From: Vibrio sagamiensis NBRC 104589
GTDB lineage: Bacteria; Pseudomonadota; Gammaproteobacteria; Enterobacterales; Vibrionaceae
Direction of reading: 5' to 3'
DNA: 64,000 bases
Assembly (NCBI RefSeq): GCF_007990935.1
Contig: NZ_BJXJ01000025.1
Span: 1-64,000 of the forward strand
Below the pieces are notes generated by a model that had not been told where the DNA came from, ran no database searches, and was given only the letters and a program-made list of their open reading frames with translations. This document shows, one piece after another, positions 52,193 through 60,733 of the stretch; positions within the stretch are counted from its first letter, which is position 1, and each line of letters begins with the position of its first letter. The position numbers and the translations under genes were made by a program.

Positions 52193-55100
52193 ATGTTAGA
52201 AAATACTCAGCAAGCTGTCACCGAGAGCGGTGCATACGAAGTTCTTAAATCCCGACTCTCACAGCAAGGCAATACTCTTAAAACCCTCTCACAGCAATTC
52301 AATCAGCAACGTCAATCTGTTTTTGGAGGACAGGAACTTTCTCTAATCGGTAAGACCAATGTTCAAACCGAATCTCGCTGCATTCCTGTCGATATGGCGC
52401 AAGTGAATCAACAATTGTTGTTTGGCTATGAAGTGCGTGTGGGGATGAAAGCACAGCCGTCATTGGAAGATGTTTTCGGCCTTTATCAATTGCATGAAAA
52501 CGATGGTTCGTTTCGTGTTGAGCCACTCGGTTTAGACAACAGCTTCCTTTCTGATGACCGGTTCTTACATGAATTCACGGAACTCTTTACTTACTACCAT
52601 GATGCGAGATTGTCACAAATTTCGCGTAAGGAAAACACGCTCTATATTGCATTCCAAATTGGTATGCGAGCGGAAGATCGTAAGGTATTTCGTTTTCAGA
52701 TTAACAAAAATTCGATCGAGTATCTTGATTCATTAGGTCATCAGTCTCTTACATCTGCTAATCAGCATGATTTTGAATGGACGGAGACAACTCGAGAAGA
52801 TCATGTGCTGGGTAAACACCCTCATGTGTCAATCCAAGATAAGTTATTTGTTGAATGTATTAGTGGTGACTTAACCATTAAAGTTGAAGACAATACTGAA
52901 GATGGTAAAGGCGTCTATCGAGAAGAAGTGGAAGATCCTCACCAAAGTGTTGCCGATGCAAAGATCTCGTATGCATTTATTGGTGAATTAATTGCATTAC
53001 GTATTACTCCAAATCGAGAAAAAAACGCGCGCTACTTTTTGTATAACCCTTTGAATCAATCGGTAGCTCGGATTGCTGCTTTAGAAACGAGCGCGAAAAC
53101 ATTACCAGAGGGCCATGGTGTTCTTTACTCTCATGGTTACGTTTTGGCCAATGGTGAAAAAAAAGAGTTTGATTTACCTTGGGCTAACTTAAGGTTCTTT
53201 AAGAAAATCGTTTCACCAAATGGTGAAGACGTCATGTATTTCTTTTTTGATATATTGAAAGGGTATTACGTTATCTACACCTACAATATGATCGAAAAAT
53301 CGTTTTCTGCACCGATGGAAAGTCATGGCTACAGCTTGTATCCAGATGGTCGCATGTTAGTGTTTCAGTCGTCTGAAAACGAAGAGGCGTCAACAGTTCA
53401 TCCGTTACGTATTTGGGAAACCCCTTTCTCTACAACAGAGTTCTACAGTCGTAATAATGCGAGCAATGATGCCTCTAGCCCACTATTTAACCTTGGTAAT
53501 GCGGAATTAGTACGCGCGCTTTCTTCTGTTCTATCGATTTGTCATTTTGCTTCGACTGAAGAAGTGACACAAGCGGCGTATGAAGCACTACTTAAACAGT
53601 GTCAAAGTACACTGGATCATTACCATTGGCTTGCTCATGATTATGCACTAGGACTCGGCGATGCAATTCAACAAGTCATGGGAACGGCTGATCATATCAT
53701 TGATGAATTTGCCAAAGTACAGCAGTTGCAGTTACATGCACAACAAGCATTAGACGCTGAATCCAGTGAAGTTGCGGCTTTGATTAGCCAAGTTAAGCTT
53801 GCCGCTAAAGATCAAGCTGCCGTATTGCTTACTTTGTTAGCGAACGTCAAGGCCCAAGTTGGCAGGGTCATGGCTTTGCGTCAGCAGCATTATATGGACA
53901 TCCCAAGAGTGGATGAGCTATGTGAACGCTTAGATCAACAACGGCAATATTTAAATCAGCAGTTGCTTGAATTATTGCAAGATGAAAAAGCCTATCTGCC
54001 ATTTAAAAACCAGATCCAATCGGTCGAAGAACAGTTAGAAACCGTTGATAAAACATCGGTCATTCAAGAGTTGCAAGTTCAGATTGATTCCCTGAGGGAG
54101 GAATTACAATTAGTCACAGAAGAAGTGACAGATATTGAAACTGAAGATCCCACTCAATCGACAAGAATCCTTGATTTGACGACGGAAGTCTCTTCCATGC
54201 TGAATGCTGTAGCGGCAAAACTACGTAATAAAAATAGTGGGTTACGTAGCGATGAGGCCAAAGCTGAGTTTAGTGCGCAATTTAAATTGCTCGCACAGTC
54301 GGTTAACAGTGCAATGGAGCAGGCAACCACGCCGGATGAATGTGACAATCAATTAGCAAAACTGATTACTCAACTGGAAAAGTTGGAGTCACGCTTCGCA
54401 GACTTTGATGAATTTCTTGGCGAAATTTATACCAAGCGAGATGAAATACAGTCGACATTAGAGAACCATAAACAACAATTGGTGAGTGCACAGCAACGAC
54501 GGATTCAAAACCTATTGCAAGCGGCTAATGTGACGTTCAGCAGCATCGAAAAGAGAGTGGCAAGGTTTGACGATGTCGCGGCGCTCAATAGTTATTTTGC
54601 AACGGATACGATGGTCCTGAAACTGCGTCAGCTATCTGACTCTATTCGGGATCTAGGTGATAGTGTTAAAGCAGATAGCCTCGATGCAAAATTAAAGTCT
54701 GTACAAGACCAAGCGTTACGTTCTCTACGCGATAACCAAGATATTTTTGAAGAGGGAGGTACGATTCTTCGCTTAGGCAAACATCGTTTTAGCGTTAACC
54801 AGCAAGCTCTCGATATTACTTTGGTTGAAAACAATAATGTATTAAGTACTCATATTTCAGGCACGGATTTTTATCAGCCGATTGATGACGAATCTTTCTT
54901 GGCCTTACAGAATATTTCCAAACTCGATATTGCCTCGGAAACGGAGACCCTGTATCGGGCTGAATATCTCGCCTACTTAATGCTGTATGCTGCAATGAAT
55001 ATGGTCGATGGCGTTGATATTCCGGCTTTATTACAAGCTAGAAAAAACGGCGAGCTACTTAGCCTCGTTCAGCGCTTTGCTGCACCAAGATACAAAGAGG

Positions 55101-57073
55101 GATATGTGAAAGGCATCCATGATCACGATGCAGAAAAAATCCTTAACCAGTTACTTCCGGTGTTTGAGCAAGCGGGTCTACTTCGCTTTAGTCAACAAGC
55201 TCGAGTGACGGCATGGATGTGGCTCATGGTACAACCTAACGATGTATTAGAGCATTGGAAGAATAAAGCCCATAATGCCCATTTACTCAAGTACCACCTG
55301 AAATCCACTGAAGCGTATCAGGCACTACAAACTCAATTAGAGCAATCTTTGCATGCGGTCGAAGGGAGTGCACTATCTGAAGCCAGCGATTATTTGATTC
55401 AGCTTTTAGCCCAAACAGCTAACCAAATTGAAGTGAGTCGAGATGGCCTAGAGTTGTGTGAAGAGTACCTTCAATTTAGGCGCAGTTTGGGGTGGAAAAG
55501 TGAATCCCTATCTCCTGCAGTGAGTTTAGCCGATCATTCTCAATGGCTAAGAGCCTATGTTGAACAAAATCAGTTAAGTCAGGCCTTTGTCATCGAAGCT
55601 GCGGCCATTGCAGTATGGAAAGAACAGCAAGAGGCATCACTGAGCCCTGTCGGCTTTTCACTCACCTGCCAAGTTGAAGGTTTATTAGGTGAGCACGCCA
55701 AGCTTGAAAAAGGAACGTTGAACTTAGTCTTAGATGATTTCTTGCAACGCTGTGAATATCACCGCAGTCAAACGATTCCACAATTTGAAGCTTACCTTGA
55801 ACAGCGAGCATCTTTATTACAACAGGCCAAATCATCGTTTAGATTGAATGAGTTTAAGCCTCGACCACTGACCTCTTTTGTGCGAAATAAGTTGATCAGC
55901 GAAAGTTATTTACCTTTGATTGGCGATAACTTTGCAAAGCAAATGGGCACGGTTGGAGAAAGTAAACGAACTGACTTGATGGGTATGCTATTACTGATCT
56001 CCCCACCTGGTTACGGTAAAACCACTTTAATTGAATATGTGGCACATAAACTCGGTCTTGTTTTCATGAAGATCAATGGCCCTTCCCTTGGCCATAATGT
56101 GACGTCTTTGGATCCAAAGGAAGCGCCTGATCAAAACGCGGCTCGAGAAGTCGAGAAAATCAACCTTGCTTTGGAAATGGGCAACAATGTTTTGCTCTAC
56201 TTGGATGATATTCAGCATACTAACCCAGAGTTTTTGCAAAAGTTTATTTCGCTTTGTGATGGAACTCGACGTATTGAAGGTATCTGGAATGGGGAAACCA
56301 AAACCTATGATATGCGAGGTAAAAAGTTTGCCGTCGTAATGGCCGGGAACCCTTATACTGAATCTGGTGATATGTTCCGAATCCCAGATATGTTAGCTAA
56401 CCGAGCTGATATTTATAACCTAGGCGATATGCTCTCTGATCAAAAAGAGGCATTTGAGTTGAGCTTTATAGAGAATGCTTTAACTTCACACCCTGCGCTT
56501 GCGCCTTTAGCGACCCGTGACCTTAATGATTTATATCGTTTTGTCCGTATGGCAAATGGTGAAGGATTACCGTTAAGCGATATGTCTCATTCTTATTCTG
56601 CGACAGAGTCTGCTGAGATTGTTTCAACGTTACAGAAATTACTTACAGTTCAGCAAACCGTGCTTAAGGTAAACCAACAATATATTGCTTCTGCAGCTAC
56701 GGCCGACCAGTATCGTGTAGAGCCACCGTTTAAGTTACAAGGCTCTTATCGAAATATGAATAAACTGACCGAAAAAATTTCGTCAGTGATGACGCCTGAA
56801 GAGTTACAAACTTTACTTCAGGACCATTATCAAGGTGAAGCACAGACACTCACCAATGGTACAGAAGAGAACTTACTCAAATTGGCACAACTTCGCGGCG
56901 AAATGACCGCTGAGCAGCAGGCTCGTTGGGATGAAATTCGTGAAAGTTACCAGCGTAACCAACTGATGGGAGACTCAGAGGATAGAGCCGGTCAAGTAGT
57001 GCAGCAATTGGCAGCCCTTAATCAAACCATTAATCGAGTGACACAAAAATTTAGAGATAATCCCCATGACTGA
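52193..57073 (+). CDS. giant coiled-coil AAA+ ATPase, DUF3686 / 'DNA repair ATPase' type
   Basis: A 1626-residue cytosolic protein; the DNA-repair name of this family is not backed by data I know of. The N-terminal domain (about 1-450; ESRCIPVDMAQVNQQLLFGYEV) matches my memory of DUF3686. Long coiled coils follow (about 510-830), then an unassigned helical part, then a C-terminal AAA+ domain (about 1255-1500). Walker A is SPPGYGKTT (about 1270), Walker B VLLYLDDIQ (about 1333), a sensor-like MAGNPYTESGD (about 1387), and LANRADIYNLGD (about 1402). The start follows AAAGG. It overlaps the TelA gene by 8 bp, a sign of coupled translation. Partners are probably TelA and the flotillin. Confidence 0.8.
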   Translation: MLENTQQAVTESGAYEVLKSRLSQQGNTLKTLSQQFNQQRQSVFGGQELSLIGKTNVQTESRCIPVDMAQVNQQLLFGYEVRVGMKAQPSLEDVFGLYQLHENDGSFRVEPLGLDNSFLSDDRFLHEFTELFTYYHDARLSQISRKENTLYIAFQIGMRAEDRKVFRFQINKNSIEYLDSLGHQSLTSANQHDFEWTETTREDHVLGKHPHVSIQDKLFVECISGDLTIKVEDNTEDGKGVYREEVEDPHQSVADAKISYAFIGELIALRITPNREKNARYFLYNPLNQSVARIAALETSAKTLPEGHGVLYSHGYVLANGEKKEFDLPWANLRFFKKIVSPNGEDVMYFFFDILKGYYVIYTYNMIEKSFSAPMESHGYSLYPDGRMLVFQSSENEEASTVHPLRIWETPFSTTEFYSRNNASNDASSPLFNLGNAELVRALSSVLSICHFASTEEVTQAAYEALLKQCQSTLDHYHWLAHDYALGLGDAIQQVMGTADHIIDEFAKVQQLQLHAQQALDAESSEVAALISQVKLAAKDQAAVLLTLLANVKAQVGRVMALRQQHYMDIPRVDELCERLDQQRQYLNQQLLELLQDEKAYLPFKNQIQSVEEQLETVDKTSVIQELQVQIDSLREELQLVTEEVTDIETEDPTQSTRILDLTTEVSSMLNAVAAKLRNKNSGLRSDEAKAEFSAQFKLLAQSVNSAMEQATTPDECDNQLAKLITQLEKLESRFADFDEFLGEIYTKRDEIQSTLENHKQQLVSAQQRRIQNLLQAANVTFSSIEKRVARFDDVAALNSYFATDTMVLKLRQLSDSIRDLGDSVKADSLDAKLKSVQDQALRSLRDNQDIFEEGGTILRLGKHRFSVNQQALDITLVENNNVLSTHISGTDFYQPIDDESFLALQNISKLDIASETETLYRAEYLAYLMLYAAMNMVDGVDIPALLQARKNGELLSLVQRFAAPRYKEGYVKGIHDHDAEKILNQLLPVFEQAGLLRFSQQARVTAWMWLMVQPNDVLEHWKNKAHNAHLLKYHLKSTEAYQALQTQLEQSLHAVEGSALSEASDYLIQLLAQTANQIEVSRDGLELCEEYLQFRRSLGWKSESLSPAVSLADHSQWLRAYVEQNQLSQAFVIEAAAIAVWKEQQEASLSPVGFSLTCQVEGLLGEHAKLEKGTLNLVLDDFLQRCEYHRSQTIPQFEAYLEQRASLLQQAKSSFRLNEFKPRPLTSFVRNKLISESYLPLIGDNFAKQMGTVGESKRTDLMGMLLLISPPGYGKTTLIEYVAHKLGLVFMKINGPSLGHNVTSLDPKEAPDQNAAREVEKINLALEMGNNVLLYLDDIQHTNPEFLQKFISLCDGTRRIEGIWNGETKTYDMRGKKFAVVMAGNPYTESGDMFRIPDMLANRADIYNLGDMLSDQKEAFELSFIENALTSHPALAPLATRDLNDLYRFVRMANGEGLPLSDMSHSYSATESAEIVSTLQKLLTVQQTVLKVNQQYIASAATADQYRVEPPFKLQGSYRNMNKLTEKISSVMTPEELQTLLQDHYQGEAQTLTNGTEENLLKLAQLRGEMTAEQQARWDEIRESYQRNQLMGDSEDRAGQVVQQLAALNQTINRVTQKFRDNPHD

Positions 57074-58121
57074 TTTGACCCAAACAAGTGAACTTGTTGA
57101 ACCTGAACTTTCTCCACGTGTGATTGAGTTAGCTCAAAGCTTTGACCCATTTGATAGTGTTGCGACCATCACGTTCGGTAAGGAGGCTTTGCAAAATATT
57201 ACGGCATTTTCTGATAATGTTCTGCAGCAGATTCGAGTGCGTGAAACGGGTGAAGCGGGAGAAATCTTACAATCTATGGTTACGGCCATGAGTCGTTCAG
57301 AGTTTAATTACTTAAAAGATAAAAGTTTCCTCGCCAGTTTGCCTTTAATAGGTGAACTGTTTGATTCATTCAAAACATTTGCAGAAAGCTTTGATTCTGT
57401 AAAGAAGAGCCTTGATAAACTGACCAGTCAGTTAGAAGCACAAGAGGCGGTATTAGCGCATGATATCCAAAGGTTGGACACGCTTTACGAAGAAAACCTG
57501 CAACTCTTGAATGGGTTGGATGATTTCATTGCGGCAGGTAAATTTAAGTTGCAGCAAATAGAGCAGCAAGTATTACCTGCTTTGCTCGAACAAGCAGAGC
57601 AGTCTCAGGATCCACTGGCTGCTCAGAAACATCGCGATGCTATCCAAGCGCAGGCTCGTTTAGAGAAACGCGTCCATAACCTTGAGTTGACACGTATGGC
57701 TGCGATCCAATCTGCGCCACAAATTCGCCTTTCTCAAGAAGGCAATAAAATGTTGATGGAAGATATTCAAGACATCGTGCATAACACTTTTCCACTTTGG
57801 AAACGTCAATTTTTAATTGCAATCTCAAACTATGAAAAAGAGAAAGCCTTAAAAGTCACTCGCGCTGTTAAAGACTATACCAACCAGCAATATGTGAAGA
57901 ATGCAGAAAAACTGAAAGTGCTTGAAACACAAATCTCTGAAAACTATCAGCGTGGTATTCTCGATTTAGAATCTTTAGAGACGGTCAACAAACTGACGAT
58001 AGAGACGCTCAACAGCACGTTATCTCGTGTCAAAGAAGGTCGAGAGCAAAGAGAACAGGCTCAAAAAGTGATCCAAAAAGCAGAACATGAGTTGAAAGAA
58101 GCGTTATCACAAACTCTTTAA
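57066..58121 (+). CDS. TelA-family (toxic anion resistance) protein
   Basis: The 351 residues match the TelA/KlaA family, named for plasmid tellurite resistance; members have no known enzyme activity and are largely helical. Diagnostic blocks are ITAFSDNVLQQIRVRETGEAG split over about 46-66, LEKRVHNLELTRMAAIQ (about 198-214), SAPQIRLSQEGN, HNTFPLWKRQFLIAIS, and a C-terminal RGILDLESLETVNKLTI followed by a coiled coil. Of the four module genes this assignment rests on the longest recalled match. It overlaps the ATPase gene by 8 bp and has a strong terminator. Tellurite resistance should not be assumed; other TelA proteins act in envelope or phage stress. Confidence 0.85.
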   Translation: MTDLTQTSELVEPELSPRVIELAQSFDPFDSVATITFGKEALQNITAFSDNVLQQIRVRETGEAGEILQSMVTAMSRSEFNYLKDKSFLASLPLIGELFDSFKTFAESFDSVKKSLDKLTSQLEAQEAVLAHDIQRLDTLYEENLQLLNGLDDFIAAGKFKLQQIEQQVLPALLEQAEQSQDPLAAQKHRDAIQAQARLEKRVHNLELTRMAAIQSAPQIRLSQEGNKMLMEDIQDIVHNTFPLWKRQFLIAISNYEKEKALKVTRAVKDYTNQQYVKNAEKLKVLETQISENYQRGILDLESLETVNKLTIETLNSTLSRVKEGREQREQAQKVIQKAEHELKEALSQTL

Positions 58122-58146
58122 AGTTAAGCCTTGTTGTTCTAATAGT

Positions 58147-58180
58147 AAAAGCTGAGAATGTATACATTCTCAGCTTTTTT
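58147..58180 (+). terminator. near-perfect palindromic terminator after the TelA gene
   Basis: AAAGCTGAGAATG / CATTCTCAGCTTT with a 4-nt TATA loop, then a T-run. The whole element is almost a perfect palindrome, so it can work in either direction. It ends the four-gene module only 18 bp before pncC. Confidence 0.9.
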
Positions 58181-58197
58181 ATGGCGATGTATTGGAC

Positions 58198-58695
58198 ATG
58201 ATGGAAGTAAATTCAAAATCAATCGGTCAAATAAGTGCTCTTTTAGGTGAAGCCTTAGGTAAAAAAGGCTTGAGTATGACGACGGCTGAGTCTTGTACAG
58301 GGGGAGGCGTTGCGAGCGCCATCACCGATATTGCCGGTAGCTCAGCATGGTTTGACCGGGCCTTTATTACCTATAGTAATCAAGCCAAAATGGAGATGCT
58401 TGACGTAAACTCAGTGGTTCTTGAGTCTCATGGAGCAGTCAGTGAACCTGTCGTGAAAGCGATGGTTGAGGGAGCATTGAGGCACTCTGATGCACATATC
58501 GGCGCTGCCATCAGTGGTATCGCTGGCCCTGGTGGAGGGAGCGTTGATAAACCCGTTGGTACGGTCTGCTTCGCCTTTGCTGACCGAGAGGGATGGCTAA
58601 AAACAGAAACGCTTCACTTTGATGGTGATCGTAGGCAAGTACGTCAACTGGCAATTCAGCATGTGTTGGTACGCTTATTAGAGCACCTTCGTTAA
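58198..58695 (+). CDS. pncC: nicotinamide-nucleotide amidohydrolase PncC
   Basis: Converts nicotinamide mononucleotide to nicotinate mononucleotide for NAD salvage; formerly the CinA C-terminal domain. The 165 residues show the signature TTAESCTGGGVASAITDIAGSSAWF, VVKAMVEGALRHS, and GIAGPGGGSVDKPVGTVCFAF. The start is placed at ATG 58198; the in-frame TTG at 58192 and ATG at 58201 are alternatives, and no strong ribosome-binding site separates them. The standalone domain next to recA is the usual arrangement in enterobacteria and vibrios. Confidence 0.95.
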   Translation: MMEVNSKSIGQISALLGEALGKKGLSMTTAESCTGGGVASAITDIAGSSAWFDRAFITYSNQAKMEMLDVNSVVLESHGAVSEPVVKAMVEGALRHSDAHIGAAISGIAGPGGGSVDKPVGTVCFAFADREGWLKTETLHFDGDRRQVRQLAIQHVLVRLLEHLR

Positions 58696-58811
58696 TCTAA
58701 AGAAATCTTTGCTTCTTGTTTTTCTACTGAAAGTGATTGTATCTAATGAAAAAATTGAGTCAGAGATACAGGTGGTATGAGAACCTAAGCGAGTTTTTTT
58801 TCATACAGTGC

Positions 58812-58839
58812 TGGACACTGTATGAATCAACAGTATAAT
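58812..58839 (+). promoter_or_regulatory. recA promoter with embedded LexA operator (SOS box)
   Basis: TGGACA (58812-58817) and TATAAT (58834-58839) form a sigma-70 promoter with a 16-nt spacer. The spacer is exactly CTGTATGAATCAACAG, a LexA box (CTGT-N8-ACAG, 58818-58833). Repressor and polymerase would compete for the same DNA. A second inverted repeat, CATACAGTG / CACTGTATG (58802-58810 and 58816-58824), overlaps the left half. Confidence 0.88.
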
Positions 58840-58924
58840 AATGATTATTGTTGAGTGGCTCTGCTACTCAAAAAATCTAAATGACTATTCGTCGCCCAAA
58901 GAGATGAATCAATCGGAGAAAGTA

Positions 58925-59968
58925 ATGGACGATAACAAACAGAAAGCGCTCGCCGCTGCGCTAGGTCAAATTGAAAAGCAATTCGGTAAAGGCTCTATTA
59001 TGCGTCTTGGTGATAACCGTGCGATGGACGTGGAAACGATTTCAACTGGCTCTCTTTCTCTTGATATCGCTTTGGGTGCTGGTGGTCTACCGATGGGCCG
59101 TATCGTAGAAATTTACGGTCCAGAATCTTCAGGTAAAACAACGTTAACTCTTGAGCTGATTGCTGCTGCACAACGTGAAGGTAAAACTTGTGCGTTTATC
59201 GATGCAGAGCACGCACTAGACCCAGTATACGCTAAGAAACTGGGTGTTGATATCGATGCACTATTAGTTTCTCAGCCAGACACTGGTGAGCAAGCACTCG
59301 AAATCTGTGATGCGTTGGCACGCTCTGGTGCTATCGATGTTATGGTTGTCGATTCTGTCGCGGCACTGACTCCAAAAGCAGAAATTGAAGGTGAAATGGG
59401 CGATAGCCACATGGGTCTTCAAGCTCGTATGCTTTCACAAGCAATGCGCAAGCTAACAGGTAACTTAAAGCAGTCTAACTGTATGTGTATCTTCATTAAC
59501 CAAATTCGTATGAAGATTGGGGTAATGTTTGGTAACCCTGAAACCACAACAGGTGGTAACGCACTGAAATTCTATGCTTCTGTTCGTCTTGATATTCGTC
59601 GTACTGGTGCGATCAAAGAAGGTGATGAAGTGGTGGGTAACGAGACTCGCATTAAAGTTGTGAAGAACAAGATTGCTGCACCATTTAGAGAAGCGAATAC
59701 TCAAATCATGTATGGCCAAGGTTTTAACCGTGAAGGTGAATTGGTTGATTTAGGTGTAAAACACAAATTGGTTGAAAAAGCGGGTGCATGGTACAGCTAC
59801 AACGGCGATAAAATTGGTCAAGGTAAAGCGAACGCCTGCAACTATCTCCGTGAACATCCAGCTGCAGCGCAAGAAATCGATGCGAAATTGCGTGAAATGT
59901 TGCTTTCTCCAGCTAAGCCTGAAGAAGCTGAACTGGGTGAAATGCCAGAGCAAGAAGAAGAGTTTTAA
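58925..59968 (+). CDS. recA: recombinase RecA
   Basis: Forms filaments on single-stranded DNA for homologous recombination and triggers LexA self-cleavage in the SOS response. The 347 residues begin [13 protein letters not shown]. The Walker [10 protein letters not shown] is at about 65-73, then [27 protein letters not shown], the L2-region [21 protein letters not shown], and an acidic tail ending EQEEEF. The frame is open upstream to 58841, but ATG at 58925 with GGAGAAAGTA before it is the family start. A LexA box lies about 90 bp upstream; recX follows. Confidence 0.99.
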   Translation: MDDNKQKALAAALGQIEKQFGKGSIMRLGDNRAMDVETISTGSLSLDIALGAGGLPMGRIVEIYGPESSGKTTLTLELIAAAQREGKTCAFIDAEHALDPVYAKKLGVDIDALLVSQPDTGEQALEICDALARSGAIDVMVVDSVAALTPKAEIEGEMGDSHMGLQARMLSQAMRKLTGNLKQSNCMCIFINQIRMKIGVMFGNPETTTGGNALKFYASVRLDIRRTGAIKEGDEVVGNETRIKVVKNKIAAPFREANTQIMYGQGFNREGELVDLGVKHKLVEKAGAWYSYNGDKIGQGKANACNYLREHPAAAQEIDAKLREMLLSPAKPEEAELGEMPEQEEEF

Positions 59969-59991
59969 CCTTCTCACTGATTACGTTTTAA

Positions 59992-60017
59992 CAAAGCCCT
60001 GTTTCGCAGGGCTTTGT
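59992..60017 (+). terminator. terminator between recA and recX
   Basis: ACAAAGCCCTG / CAGGGCTTTGT, 11 bp, with a 5-nt loop, 22 bp after the recA stop. The T-tract is weak (TTTGTTAT), so partial read-through into recX, as in E. coli, is plausible. Confidence 0.75.
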
Positions 60018-60130
60018 TATATCAGGTAAATTTATTCAAGCGATATTATCTATTAGTCATAGAAATAGATATAAATATAGCCACGGCATGATGAGCTATT
60101 ACCCTGATCAACAGTAACTTTAGGACAACC

Positions 60131-60595
60131 ATGTATCAAAAGCGCCAAACGCCTTCATTATCGAGTAAAGAAGCCGCAATTCATTTATTAAGCCGCCGTG
60201 ATCATGGGCAATATGAGCTGTATCAAAAATTGATGCAGAAAGGTTATGAAATCGCTGATGTAGAATCCGCGATTAATTTTTGTTTGGAGCACAACTATCT
60301 GGATGATTTGCGTTACGCTAAAAGCCAGGTTCGTCAGCATGTTTATAAAGGTCATGGTGAACGTCGCATTCAGCAAGAATTAAATTTAAAACGTATCCCT
60401 GAAGCCATTATTGATCTTGCTCTACAACAAGAGCCGCAAGATTGGTTTGAGTTAGCTAAAACGACTGCTGAGAAAAAATTTAAAGGGGTCAAAGCCAAAG
60501 ATCAAAAAGAGTATGCTAAACAAGTTCGTTTTTTACAGTATCGAGGGTACAGTTTTGAGCAGATAAGTTATGCGCTAAACGACGAGAGCGAATAA
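60131..60595 (+). CDS. recX: RecA regulator RecX
   Basis: Small helical protein that limits RecA filament growth. The 154 residues (E. coli 166) show [36 protein letters not shown], and the C-terminal [19 protein letters not shown], the three-helix repeats of the family. It follows recA by 160 bp with a terminator between them, so it is expressed at a low level relative to recA, as in E. coli. Confidence 0.95.
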   Translation: MYQKRQTPSLSSKEAAIHLLSRRDHGQYELYQKLMQKGYEIADVESAINFCLEHNYLDDLRYAKSQVRQHVYKGHGERRIQQELNLKRIPEAIIDLALQQEPQDWFELAKTTAEKKFKGVKAKDQKEYAKQVRFLQYRGYSFEQISYALNDESE

Positions 60596-60733
60596 CTAAA
60601 ATAAGTACCGGATATGAGTTTTACTGTCATTTCTCTCTTCTAAAGCCTCTTTTCTATAAGAAAACTAGTCGTAGCTGATTGCTTGATCTACAATACGGCA
60701 AAATTCTAACTCGACTATTTCAGGAAGAGCTGC

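Noticed and set aside
49325..58121. Calling the module a known phage-defence system
   Set aside because: No nuclease, toxin, protease or nucleotide-signalling gene is visible; TelA and flotillin fit stress or membrane roles better.
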